Source: Nostoc sp. MG11 (GTDB taxonomy: Bacteria > Cyanobacteriota > Cyanobacteriia > Cyanobacteriales > Nostocaceae). From it: DNA of 64,000 bases. Below the pieces are notes generated by a model. It worked only from the letters and a program-made list of their open reading frames with translations. It was not told the origin of the DNA and did not search any database. Both the position numbers and the translations under genes were made by a program. The stretch spans positions 86,205-150,204 of the forward strand of contig NZ_JACXXN010000015.1 of assembly GCF_014904695.1 (NCBI RefSeq). Direction: 5' to 3'. Numbering within the stretch: the first letter of the stretch is position 1; each line of letters starts with the position of its first letter. Positions 25,723 through 34,220 of the stretch are shown piece after piece.

Positions 25723-26478
25723 CTAATCAATTAATCCTGCTTCACGCGCTCGGATTTCTGTTTGAATTCTCAAACTTTTTCCACCTTCCTTACAGTCTTC
25801 CGGGTACACACCAAGTACATCCTGGATTTTCGTCCAGTAATTGCGAATAGCACGTTCCGATTTATACATTCGGTCGGCAATCGGTTTATCCATCAATCCT
25901 TCGTCAAATGCCAGACGCAAAACTTGCAGCCATTCTGGTTTCAGTTCAATTGCTGTTTTAATATCTTTAGTATGAGTTCCACCTTGGAGTGCTAAACTCG
26001 TGCGGATTAACATTTCTAATTCAGGCAAATTTTTATCTGCGATCGCAAATCCCCCCTGATGGTTGTCGATTTCATGTTTGATCCGCACCAAAGCTTTGAC
26101 ATAACTGCTTTGTACCAAAAAATTTTGCTCTGGATATTGTTTGAGTAGCTGCTTGATCAGTTCAATTCCAGTATCAGTAGTCGCAGTAATTCCCTCACTC
26201 GCAGGAATCGATAAATCCACCACAATCAAATTCAAAGCTGCTTTTGACTGCTCCATATCTTCCTGTATTGCTTGCAGTTGAGCTATTTTTTCTAAAGCAT
26301 CTCGTGCTGTTTTTACCTGAAGAAATTCCGTGTCTGGATATTTTCGCTTCAGTACATCAAGGGTTCCAGTTAAAACCATTTGGTGGTCATCAACAACCAA
26401 TATTTTTTGGGGTTTGAAGTTTTGAGACTCTAATTGTATTTGGTTCTTTGCTAACTTATTTAGACCAACTTCAACCAT
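25723..26478 (-). CDS. response regulator with C-terminal HTH domain
   Basis: 251 residues. Receiver domain at about 25-150: acidic pair Asp30-Asp31 (KILVVDDHQMV), phosphoacceptor Asp88 (LIVVDLSIPA), then conserved-looking S/T and K positions (LVQSSYVKA). A helix-turn-helix-like C-terminal region (about 170-235) contains LKPEWLQVLRLAFDEGLMDKPIADRM and RAIRNYWTKIQDVLG, similar to NarL/LuxR-like output domains. It is the first gene of the regulator-CHASE2-DUF928 operon and probably controls this locus; that target is inference. Confidence 0.85.
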   Translation of the reverse strand: MVEVGLNKLAKNQIQLESQNFKPQKILVVDDHQMVLTGTLDVLKRKYPDTEFLQVKTARDALEKIAQLQAIQEDMEQSKAALNLIVVDLSIPASEGITATTDTGIELIKQLLKQYPEQNFLVQSSYVKALVRIKHEIDNHQGGFAIADKNLPELEMLIRTSLALQGGTHTKDIKTAIELKPEWLQVLRLAFDEGLMDKPIADRMYKSERAIRNYWTKIQDVLGVYPEDCKEGGKSLRIQTEIRAREAGLID

Positions 26479-26730
26479 AATTTTGATGCTCCTACGTTAT
26501 CAATTGCGGGTTAACTACTGACCATGAGGTAAATACAGCCTGTGTTAAATAAAGATATTTGTGCAAATCTTGTAACTAAATAATTTCACTTTTAGATGAG
26601 CGTGCAGCAAATAATACAAGAAATTTTATGTTTCTGATTCTTGCCCAATCTTACCCTGGCGAACGCTGGTTTGTTAAGGTAGCTATTCGTATTTACTTCA
26701 ATAGCTTATCGGAGAAAAACTCAACAGCGT

Positions 26731-26946
26731 ATGCAGAAAAGTGCATTTTTTACTAGAGATTTATTGAGATTGTTTTTCAAACTATTTAATACCTTAGATC
26801 GTGATCAAGACGGCAAAGTCTCCATTAATGAGCTTTTTTTAAGTCCTGGCTTAAGTGCAATCATCTCATCAGAAACAAATACCAGTAGCCCCCAGGAGTT
26901 ACTAGTACGGTATGATTCAACCAAAAGTTCTCTCAACTTTTCCTAG
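26731..26946 (+). CDS. short EF-hand protein, possibly truncated
   Basis: 71 residues with one convincing calcium-binding loop, DRDQDGKVSINE (about 25-36), after an amphipathic helix (LLRLFFKLFNTL). The residues at loop positions 1, 3, 5 and 12 are correct for calcium. The C-terminus (SSPQELLVRYDSTKSS) looks unnatural. A conserved-looking frame just downstream (26946-27056, LSVPDGALVRHDAGGAVDQS, ending FVA) is out of frame. The gene may therefore be a decayed longer protein. Confidence 0.45.
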   Translation: MQKSAFFTRDLLRLFFKLFNTLDRDQDGKVSINELFLSPGLSAIISSETNTSSPQELLVRYDSTKSSLNFS

Positions 26947-27057
26947 TTTGGGCAACACAACAAAACCTTTCTGTTCCTGATGGCGCATTGGTACGACATG
27001 ATGCAGGTGGTGCTGTCGATCAAAGCAGGAAAGGTTATGCCTTCGACTTTGTTGCGT
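26946..27057 (+). pseudogene. short coding remnant, unidentified
   Basis: A 37-codon frame without a start reads VWATQQNLSVPDGALVRHDA, then GGAVDQSRKGYAFDFVA and TAA. Its composition and regular codons look coding, and it abuts the EF-hand frame. It is probably the end of a gene that has lost its beginning, or was frameshifted from the EF-hand gene. I do not recognise the family. Confidence 0.3.
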
Positions 27058-27117
27058 AAGTTAAGCAGTTATACCATCTCACGAAAAATCTGATACAAAT
27101 AAAGCATCCAGAATAAA

Positions 27118-27348
27118 CTGGGTTTACAAGCAGATGCTCCCAATGGGCAGCTTTATGTTGATCCACATTTACCACAATGGTTGCCTAATATTACCCTGCG
27201 TCAGGTTGAAATTAAAAATGCACTTGTCGATTTGCAGTTTTGGCGTGAAGGCGATATTACTCGTTGGGATGCTTCTGTTATTAGTGGTGAGGTAAATGTT
27301 AAACAGCAAGCTTGGCAACCTTGGCATAATTCTACTAACTTTTCTTAA
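27118..27348 (+). pseudogene. C-terminal remnant of amylo-alpha-1,6-glucosidase (glycogen debranching enzyme)
   Basis: A 76-codon start-less frame encodes LGLQADAPNGQLYVDPHLPQ, WLPNITLRQVEI, DLQFWREGDITRWDASVISG and a normal-looking end. These match the C-terminus of cyanobacterial GDE_C-type debranching enzymes as I remember them. A stop lies a few codons upstream and the rest of the gene (more than 600 codons) is absent, so it is a tail fragment. Confidence 0.65.
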
Positions 27349-27800
27349 CTAAGTGTGTAAATAAATTAAAGTTTGTAGTCGGGACTTTAGTCCTGATAAT
27401 CTTTGTTTTGGGAGCATCTCACTTTTTGCTGCTCTGATTAACGATGACAATACAAACATTAATCAAAAATCTTTTGGCAGGGATAGTTATTTTTCATAAG
27501 CGTAGTCTGTTTCATCAGAATAACAAGCTAAATAATTTACATCAATCACTCTGTAGAAATTGCCGTTTTTTTTTCTAACGACAATTATCTTCAGTGTGCA
27601 GTAAATACTTCCACTGTTTCTACAAAAGCATCAATTAATTGTTGTGATTATAGTCCTTTAAGAAATAGAAATTTTTTTGGGTTTCCAAAAGTTTTGATAA
27701 TAAACCTAATTAATTAGTGCAAGAAAGTAAATTGCTATAGTACTTTTCGGTCAAATCAAGAGGTTCGTGATGTGGATTTTCAAATGAAAAAACTCTAAAA
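27349..27800. other. gene-free gap
   Basis: About 450 bp of AT-rich DNA between two pseudogenes. A short hairpin (GTCGGGACTTTAGTCCTGA) lies near 27378-27397. I see no supportable gene or further structure. Confidence 0.4.
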
Positions 27801-28436
27801 CTACTCTAAATTATATTTTTCATCTTGAGATTTTGCAACTTGATTATTAGCACCACTTGAGTTTTTTGTCTGCAACTGACTTTTTAACAAAGCGATCATA
27901 CTTTCGGAAAGTTGAAATAAGGAATTTTCTAGTTTAGGTGAAAGTTCCAATGGTAAGCTTCCAGAACGCAAATTTAGAGAGCGTTGGGGAAAGGGAATAT
28001 AAATATTCTCTTGTCGCAGGATTTTATCAATATGAAAATATAAATCGCTCTTAATTTGAAACTGCTTCCGGGGTTTGGAAATCCAAACTAATGACTGAAA
28101 ATTTAAAAAATCCTCACCATACCCTTGAAACCAAACAAGAGGTATTGGTTTTTTTAATACATCATGATTTTCACGTGCTACTTTTAATAATGCAGAACGT
28201 ATAATATTGATATTTACATCATAAGCCACACGCACAGGTAATACTAGACGAGATGCTAAACTCTGATGGTTCCAATTCACTACTTCTGTATTTAATAAAC
28301 GCGAATTAGGCACAATTACTACTATGTCATCTAAAGTACGGATATAAGTACTGCGAGCATTTAATCACTCTACTGTTCCCATAAACTCGCCAATTTCTAC
28401 AAAGTCCCCAACTGCAATAGCACATTGCAAAACCAT
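27801..28436 (-). pseudogene. MscS-family mechanosensitive channel, N-terminally truncated with in-frame stop
   Basis: The frame from 28436 reads AIAVGDFVEIGEFMGTVE, then TGA, then LNARSTYIRTLDDIVVIVPN followed by SRLLNTEVVNWNHQS, the classic beta domain of MscS. A stop replaces the Arg/Lys codon that normally follows TVE. Downstream, PLVWFQGYGEDFLNFQSLVW and RKQFQIKSDLYFHIDKIL belong to the cytoplasmic cage. All membrane helices upstream are missing. The 170-residue open part (27801-28313) cannot form a channel. Confidence 0.85.
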
Positions 28437-28637
28437 TATCTAGTTAGCGATCGCAGTCAAAATAAGGGAATCAGCACAGGGATGTGAAAAATCAAAAATT
28501 ACTCCCACTCCCTATTTTTTGACTCCTGATGAATAACAGTCATTTTTTAATCACATTTACTTTTAATACTATATCTATATATAGATGCAATTTGTGATCA
28601 GACAGGTGATTATAGCTTCAAAAAGAGAGGAATAATT

Positions 28638-28991
28638 ATGATAGGTCTAATTCTTACCTGGTTAGTTACTGCTGTTAGCTTCTTAATTATTTCTAGACTG
28701 CCATTTTTAGGAATTGAAATAGACAGTTTTGCTAAAGCAGCAATTTCCGCTATAGTTTTTGGTATCTTGAATGCTATTCTTTTACCAATTCTCACCTTGT
28801 TTACCTTACCATTTATTATTATTACATTAGGGTTATTTTTCTTTGTTTTGAATGCCATAATCTTTGGTTTAGCAGCAGCTTTAGTACCTGGTTTTAGATT
28901 GCGTTATGGCTTTTGGAGTGCTTTGCTGGGTTCAATTTGCCTGACAATCATCAACTCAATCCTTTTAAGGATTGTGGCACAAATTGCCTAA
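28638..28991 (+). CDS. phage holin family 4 / YvlD-like small membrane protein
   Basis: 117 residues with four hydrophobic segments (about 3-20, 30-52, 55-80, 88-112), including LNAILLPILTLFTLPFIIITLGLF, which is characteristic of PF04020. Despite the family name these are ordinary chromosomal inner-membrane proteins of uncertain role, not lysis proteins. AGAGAGGA lies just before the ATG. 45 bp separate it from the superoxide dismutase gene on the same strand. Confidence 0.85.
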   Translation: MIGLILTWLVTAVSFLIISRLPFLGIEIDSFAKAAISAIVFGILNAILLPILTLFTLPFIIITLGLFFFVLNAIIFGLAAALVPGFRLRYGFWSALLGSICLTIINSILLRIVAQIA

Positions 28992-29036
28992 AGAAAATGT
29001 AATATAAAAAAACACTCTTTTCAGTAGGAATAGTTG

Positions 29037-29846
29037 ATGAAATCATTTTTCTGGCAACCTGTTGTTTGGTTTTTCACAGTAATTTTACTAGTATCTACTC
29101 TATTTGCTTGTCAACCTCAACAGGTAACAGAGTCGCCTTCAACCACTCCAGCAACTCCTGTACAAACTACTGCACCTGTAACAAACACACGTTCCGTAGC
29201 TGTTCTTAATAGGCAACTCAGTGCAAATCCTGCTCAGTTACCGCCATTGCCTTATGCTTATAACGCATTAGAGAAAGCCATTGATGCAGAAACTATGAAA
29301 CTGCATCATGATAAACATCATGCAGCTTATGTCAATAACCTCAACAATGCCTTAAAAAAATATCCGCAACTACAAAATAGCAGCGTGGAATCTTTGCTGC
29401 GCGATTTGAATAGCGTTCCTGAAGATATTCGGACAACGGTACGTAACAATGGTGGCGGTCATCTTAATCATACGATTTTTTGGCAAATTATGAGTCCTCA
29501 AGGTGGTGGACAACCAACAGGAGACATTGCCCAAGAAATTAACCAAAGCTTTGGCAGTTTTGATGCATTTAAAAAACAGTTTAATCAAGCGGGAGGCGAT
29601 CGCTTTGGTAGTGGTTGGGTTTGGTTAGTGCGTAATCCTCAAGGTCAGTTGCAAATCACCAGTACACCAAATCAAGATAGCCCAATTACAGAAGGCTTGT
29701 TTCCAATTATGGGTAATGATGTATGGGAACACGCTTATTACCTGAGATATCAAAATCGCCGTGCTGACTATTTAAATAACTGGTGGAATGTAGTCAACTG
29801 GCCGGAAATCAATAGACGCGCCGAAGCTTCACGTCAAAATACTTAG
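29037..29846 (+). CDS. sodA: Fe/Mn superoxide dismutase, lipoprotein form
   Basis: 269 residues from ATG 29037 (a TTG three bases earlier is less likely). The N-terminus is a lipoprotein signal (VSTLFAC, Cys about residue 25) and a Thr/Pro-rich linker, so the enzyme is exported and lipid-anchored. The SOD domain runs from about 65. The metal ligands are present: His in [11 protein letters not shown], His in [11 protein letters not shown], and Asp/His in [16 protein letters not shown]. It converts superoxide to oxygen and peroxide outside the cytoplasm. Gly/Gln positions (GGGQPTG) favour Mn, but metal use cannot be proven from sequence. Confidence 0.9.
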   Translation: MKSFFWQPVVWFFTVILLVSTLFACQPQQVTESPSTTPATPVQTTAPVTNTRSVAVLNRQLSANPAQLPPLPYAYNALEKAIDAETMKLHHDKHHAAYVNNLNNALKKYPQLQNSSVESLLRDLNSVPEDIRTTVRNNGGGHLNHTIFWQIMSPQGGGQPTGDIAQEINQSFGSFDAFKKQFNQAGGDRFGSGWVWLVRNPQGQLQITSTPNQDSPITEGLFPIMGNDVWEHAYYLRYQNRRADYLNNWWNVVNWPEINRRAEASRQNT

Positions 29847-29893
29847 AAGAAGTTAGACAAGATTTAATTCTGGCGTTATTTAATAGTATGGGA

Positions 29894-29950
29894 AAAGGTG
29901 AAAGGGTAAAGGTTAAAGGAATTGTACTTTTTCTTTACCCTTTCACCTTT
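29894..29950 (+). terminator. long perfect inverted repeat after sodA
   Basis: AAAGGTGAAAGGGTAAAG (29894-29911) is exactly complementary to CTTTACCCTTTCACCTTT (29933-29950), with a 21-bp spacer. It lies 47 bp after the sodA stop and could end its transcript or be a small repeat element. The rest of the gap to 30195 holds another hairpin (30039-30069) and no gene. Confidence 0.6.
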
Positions 29951-30038
29951 AATCCTTGCCGACAAGAGTCCTAGAGCATCGATTCAGTAATCGCAAAAAC
30001 CCGATTTCTTTTCGGTAAAATGACCAATTCTCGTTGAC

Positions 30039-30069
30039 TGTAGAGACGTTGCATTGTAACGTCTCTACA
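30039..30069. repeat. dispersed hairpin repeat
   Basis: TGTAGAGACGTT pairs exactly with AACGTCTCTACA around a 7-nt loop. A degraded half-copy follows directly (TTGCATTGAAACGCCTCTACA). Same family as 22894 and 63610. Confidence 0.7.
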
Positions 30070-30194
30070 TGGTCTTTTGCATTGAAACGCCTCTACATGG
30101 TCTATCTGTCTTGGTTTGCTTAGGTGTTGTCACAGTTTTGTGCAACGCCGATAGAAGTTTAGAAAAGTTAGGGTTGTGGCTATTGGTTATTCGT

Positions 30195-31769
30195 TTATTC
30201 AGACGCAAGCGTGATAGGAGCGCCATTAGTGAGGTTAAGAATACCTGAAACCACAATTTTTTCTCCAGCTTTCAATCCTTCAAGAATTTGATAATTATTC
30301 CCTTCGATCGCTCCCAACTGGACGCGTTTTTGCTGAGCCACCAAGGACGGCGCTCCAGGTTTGGGTTGTTTTGGCGCTTGAGCCACAAACACAAAAGTCT
30401 CCCCACCCAAGCGAGATATTGCTATAACTGGAATTAAAATTCCAGGGCGTTCCTCCCAGATTACTTTCGTTTCTATTGACTGACGATTAATCAGTTGATT
30501 GCTGGAATTGCCAAAGTTGGCTTTAGCCAAAACTGTTTGCGAATTGGAAGTAGCATCTGGGGAAATGAAACTCACCTTACCCGTTGCTGTGGGTTTGCCT
30601 TGAGCATCCAGCATTTGTACTGGTAATCCCAAGCGTAACCGTTTAGATTCGTTGAGTGGTATGGATATATTCAATTCCAAAGAATCATTTTTGGTAAGTG
30701 TGGTAAGTTGATCTCCTTTGGCCACATACTCTCCCACCTTTACTGGAATGTCACCGAGAGTACCGCTAAAAGGAGCAAAGACATTTGTATATTGTAGTTG
30801 CACTTGTGCTGCCTGGACTTGAGCCGCTGCCTGATTTACTTGCGATCGCGCTTGAGCAATCTCTTCAGAACGGGGGCCATTCACTTGTTGTCTTAAATTT
30901 TGTCTTTGTTGTTCAAGGGCCGCACCGAGGGCGCTGACATCAGAACTTCTGCTTTGACGCAGTTGTTCTAAGCGTTTTTGAGCTGCGACAAGTGCAGCTT
31001 CAGCGCTGCGCTGTTCTCTGGTGTATCCTTCTAAGGAATCTTGAGAAACTGCACCCTCTTTTCTTAGTTGTTCGTAGCGCTTTGCTCGTGATTTTGCTAA
31101 TTCCAAATCTGATTTAGCTGACTCAATTTGAGCTTCAGCCTGGGCAATTTCTGCTGGTTGTGAGCCGGCTTGAGCATCTTTTAGGCGAGCTTTAGCTTGA
31201 GTTAGCTGAGCTTTTGCTTGAGCAATTTCTTCTGGACGTGTACCTGCTTTGAGTTCAGCAAGATTTGCACGAGCTTGTTCTAGTGCTGCTTTTCTTTGTT
31301 GCAGCTGGGCTGCGGCGTCATCACTTTGCAGACTTATGACAACTTGTCCTTGCTTGACGCGATCGCCCTCTTTAAAGAAAATTCGAGTAATTCGTCCTTC
31401 AATCTGTGGCTTTAGTCCCACTGAGCGTGGAGCCTCTAATGTGCCAACAAATACCGAACTTTCCTGTATAGTTCCAGCTTCCACAGTTGCTAATCTTACA
31501 GGAATTCCCATAGGTTTACTACCAGTAGCCCCATCACCTGGAGGTGCGTTACTAGCACGGCTAGTTTGCCACAACCGCCAACCAAAACCTAAACCTGTAA
31601 TCAACAAGACGATTCCCAATATTAAAGGCCAACGCCGCTTTTCAGGTGGCTTAGGCGGTTTATCTGGCTCTGGCGGTGGCTCTTGTTGTTGAGGCTGACT
31701 GAAATCAATAATAGCCAGCTGTTCTGTTTCAATCGGAACGGGGGATTCAGGGAACTCAGAATTAGACAT
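30195..31769 (-). CDS. RND-type efflux periplasmic adaptor (HlyD/MFP family)
   Basis: 524 residues. A proline-rich cytoplasmic start (EPPPEPDKPPKPPEKRR) is followed by one membrane helix (about 47-66, LILGIVLLITGLGFGW), a biotinyl-lipoyl half (PQIEGRITRIFFKEGDRVKQGQVVI), a long coiled-coil hairpin full of Ala/Gln/Glu (about 150-320), the second lipoyl half (VFAPFSGTLGDIPVKVGEYV), and beta-barrel and membrane-proximal domains. Adaptors of this type link an inner-membrane RND pump to an outer-membrane channel. No pump gene lies next to it, so the partner must be encoded elsewhere or the gene is solitary. Confidence 0.9.
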   Translation of the reverse strand: MSNSEFPESPVPIETEQLAIIDFSQPQQQEPPPEPDKPPKPPEKRRWPLILGIVLLITGLGFGWRLWQTSRASNAPPGDGATGSKPMGIPVRLATVEAGTIQESSVFVGTLEAPRSVGLKPQIEGRITRIFFKEGDRVKQGQVVISLQSDDAAAQLQQRKAALEQARANLAELKAGTRPEEIAQAKAQLTQAKARLKDAQAGSQPAEIAQAEAQIESAKSDLELAKSRAKRYEQLRKEGAVSQDSLEGYTREQRSAEAALVAAQKRLEQLRQSRSSDVSALGAALEQQRQNLRQQVNGPRSEEIAQARSQVNQAAAQVQAAQVQLQYTNVFAPFSGTLGDIPVKVGEYVAKGDQLTTLTKNDSLELNISIPLNESKRLRLGLPVQMLDAQGKPTATGKVSFISPDATSNSQTVLAKANFGNSSNQLINRQSIETKVIWEERPGILIPVIAISRLGGETFVFVAQAPKQPKPGAPSLVAQQKRVQLGAIEGNNYQILEGLKAGEKIVVSGILNLTNGAPITLASE

Positions 31770-31860
31770 CTTGTTTTTCTCGTTTTTTAGATTTCGACTT
31801 TGGCAATCTACTCTAATCTGAAAAAGTTTTATTTACAGCACATTGGGACTTCTGCTCTTT

Positions 31861-31979
31861 TATAGCCGTAGTCACATAGGTTAGGAAAGTGCTGAATGAT
31901 GAGTGATGGGTCAAGGGTCAAGAGTTCAGTAATTATTCCCCAATTCCCAGTCCCCAATTCTCAGTCCCCAGTCCCCAGT
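31861..31979. repeat. dispersed 34-bp repeat and CCCCAGT/CCCAATT simple repeat
   Basis: TATAGCCGTAGTCACATAGG with following TTAGGAAAGTGCTGA recurs with a few changes at 42420-42455. After it come short CCCCAATTC/CCCCAGTC units (31938-31978), a low-complexity type common between genes of Nostocales. Confidence 0.5.
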
Positions 31980-33269
31980 TCAAATATCTACAACTGATCC
32001 TTGAGAATCCAACTTGGGCAAGATACCCAAAGTTGATGCTTGGTTGGCAACAACATGAAAGAATAATCCCTCGTATCGATCAAGTGCCTGCTCCAAGGAA
32101 TAGTTTTCTACAGCAAACTGTCTTCCTTTTTTACCTAACTTCTTCCCTAGAGCCGGATTGGTATATAAATCTTGCACTGCATCTGCCAAAGCATCTGGTG
32201 ATTCTGGCTCAACAACTATACCACCACCACTAAGTTGAATTGCTTTAGCAGCAGTGCCAGTATCGGGAACTGAACCCACAATTGGGCGACCACTGGCTAG
32301 CAGCAGTGGGATTTTGGAAGGCATATTGAACGAGATCACATTACGCTTTTGCACAATCAATCCCACATCGGCTGCTGCGAGCATTTGGGGTAGTTTGTCT
32401 CGTGGTTGCAACGGTAGCAGCAAAACGTTATCTGCCCCATTCAATAGACAATATTTCTGCAACCTTTGCAATGCTCTTGATTCACCGACGATTACAAAGA
32501 CAATTTCTTTAATTTGACGCAAGCGGACTGCTGCTTCTATTACTGTCTCTAAACCTTGTGTTAGAGCAATATTGCCTGAATAGAGTACCACAAATTTCCC
32601 ATCCAGTTGATGGGCTGCTCTCCAGGAGTTGTTTTCTTTGGGTAAGGGGTGGATGAAATTTACATTTACCCAATTAGGAATACAAACAATTTTATTAACA
32701 GGTACTCCCTTATTCACTAAATTCTCACTAAACCCATCGGTAATGACACTAATCGTGTGTGCAGTCCGATATGCAAATTTCTCTAGAGCTGCAAGCGCTT
32801 GGATCATTTTCTGATTTTTTAGCAGCCCGACGCGCACGGCTGCTTCTGGTAAGATATCTTGCACATTTAGCACTACTGGACAGTTATATAACCAGCTAAG
32901 TAGAGTTGCTGGCATTGTAACTAGTAGAGGTGGAACGGTTAATATAATGACATCAGGTCGTTTGCCTTTGAGAGCTTGTGGCAAGCTTGCGAAAACAAAG
33001 CTCAACTCTAGGAGCAGCCGATCCACAAGGTTGGGTTTAGACTTAATCCGTAAGTAACTCCGCTGGATAGTAACGCCATTTTTTTGTTCAGTAAGATACC
33101 ACTTACCCCGATACCCATCGTAAATTTCGCGCTGAGGATAGTTGGGCATTCCTGTAATCACCCGCACTTCATGACCCCGCTCAACCAGCCCTTCTGCTAG
33201 TTCAGTCATTAAGGGAGCAATGCCAATCGGTTCTGGATGATAGTTATAGGAATAAATCAGAATGTGCAT
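31980..33269 (-). CDS. WcaI-like family 4 glycosyltransferase
   Basis: 429 residues. The N-terminal acceptor domain starts MHILIYSYNYHPEPIGIAP and includes ERGHEVRVITGMPNYP, diagnostic of the colanic-acid WcaI group. The GT-B C-terminal domain has LYSGNIALTQGLETVIEA, PLQPRDKLPQMLAAADVGLI and the E-x7-E-like region with GGGIVVEPESPDAL. It likely adds a sugar to a lipid-linked exopolysaccharide precursor on the cytoplasmic face of the membrane. No other polysaccharide genes are nearby. The gene is preceded by a 600-bp gap. Confidence 0.88.
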   Translation of the reverse strand: MHILIYSYNYHPEPIGIAPLMTELAEGLVERGHEVRVITGMPNYPQREIYDGYRGKWYLTEQKNGVTIQRSYLRIKSKPNLVDRLLLELSFVFASLPQALKGKRPDVIILTVPPLLVTMPATLLSWLYNCPVVLNVQDILPEAAVRVGLLKNQKMIQALAALEKFAYRTAHTISVITDGFSENLVNKGVPVNKIVCIPNWVNVNFIHPLPKENNSWRAAHQLDGKFVVLYSGNIALTQGLETVIEAAVRLRQIKEIVFVIVGESRALQRLQKYCLLNGADNVLLLPLQPRDKLPQMLAAADVGLIVQKRNVISFNMPSKIPLLLASGRPIVGSVPDTGTAAKAIQLSGGGIVVEPESPDALADAVQDLYTNPALGKKLGKKGRQFAVENYSLEQALDRYEGLFFHVVANQASTLGILPKLDSQGSVVDI

Positions 33270-33637
33270 GAGCTATTTGTGAATTTTGTGAAGACAGCCT
33301 GAGATGAGCGGATTTATTCCTAATTTCAGTGGGGGCTGCTACTTTTTTTCTAATTTATGACGGTACTTAGTCTAGTTGATTTTGGTTAATGCCTCAATTT
33401 ACACTTGGGGGATTGTAGCATTATATTCAAGCTTGTGCATGTAACCGACATTACGCCCTTGAAACTGTCACATAGAGTGTTTTTAACGAAGTAAGTCACA
33501 AGTGTAGCCCTATCAAAATGGTGAAAAATCTGCTTTATCGGTGCGATTAAACTTAGTGTTTTTGGGCAGGCAGTCCGTTCAAGTCAAGCTACTGCTTTGG
33601 ATATAGATCTTGTCAGATTTGTAGCTCTGAACACAAA

Positions 33638-33742
33638 GTTCCGAGTTCTGAGCACGAAGTTCCGAGTTCTGAGCACGAAGTTCCGAGTTCTGAGCACGAA
33701 GTTCCGAGTTCTGAGCACGAAGTTCCGAGTTCCGAGCACGAA
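33638..33742 (+). repeat. five tandem 21-bp repeats
   Basis: Unit GTTCCGAGTTCTGAGCACGAA occurs four times perfectly (33638, 33659, 33680, 33701) and once with a single change (33722), with degenerate half-units on each side. Twenty-one bases equal seven codons, and one frame stays open through all copies (VPSSEHE repeated) until a TAA after NWSFEL. It sits in an otherwise gene-free 612-bp gap (33270-33881) before the Trypco1 gene. Either a minisatellite or part of a repeat peptide gene. Confidence 0.85.
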
Positions 33743-33881
33743 AACTGGAGTTTTGAGCTTTAATAGACCTGCCTAAAGTTGAGGGTGAAGATTTTTAGCG
33801 CTAAAGCGCATACTACAAACCTATTTGGCAAGGTACACTGTTGGAAAAAGCTGAGCTATGCAAAGTTAAAATCAGTTTATT

Positions 33882-34220
33882 GTGAAACATATAGTAGAAT
33901 TTCCTCTGGAAAGCGGCGAATCCATTCTTATAGAAGTGGATGAACCTGCACAAATTGACGATCGCATTAGCTTAGGAGATAAAGTGATCGAAAAAGCTAC
34001 GCAGACTTTCGAGTCAGCTTTGTCAACCGTCAAGCCTGTAGCTAATGCAATCATTGCAAAGATGAGCAGCCTCCACCAGCCAGCAGATGAAGTGGAAGTC
34101 AAGTTTGGCATTAAAATCAGCGCTCAACTAGGTGCAGTTGTGGCTTCTGGTAATGGCGAGGTCAACTATGAAATTACTCTGAAGTGGAAACGGGAGTCAT
34201 CAGATGACCGCACCGCTTGA
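33882..34220 (+). CDS. Trypco1 (trypsin-co-occurring, CU044_2847 family) protein
   Basis: 112 residues with a GTG start, because no ATG is available in frame. The layout is that of Trypco1 domains: beta strands HIVEFPLESGESILIEVDEP, a helix VIEKATQTFESALSTVKPV, then VEVKFGIKISAQLGAVVASG and NYEITLKWK. These small domains are encoded next to trypsin-like proteases of STAND-type conflict systems and are thought to act as adaptors or regulators. Its end overlaps the next gene by 17 bp, which implies coupled translation and a shared function. Confidence 0.85.
   Translation: MKHIVEFPLESGESILIEVDEPAQIDDRISLGDKVIEKATQTFESALSTVKPVANAIIAKMSSLHQPADEVEVKFGIKISAQLGAVVASGNGEVNYEITLKWKRESSDDRTA

Noticed and set aside
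28638..28991. Prophage indicated by a holin-family gene
   Set aside because: The PF04020 family is widespread in chromosomes and no other phage genes are near.
33638..33742. CRISPR array
   Set aside because: The 21-bp units are directly tandem without spacers, and no cas genes are present.
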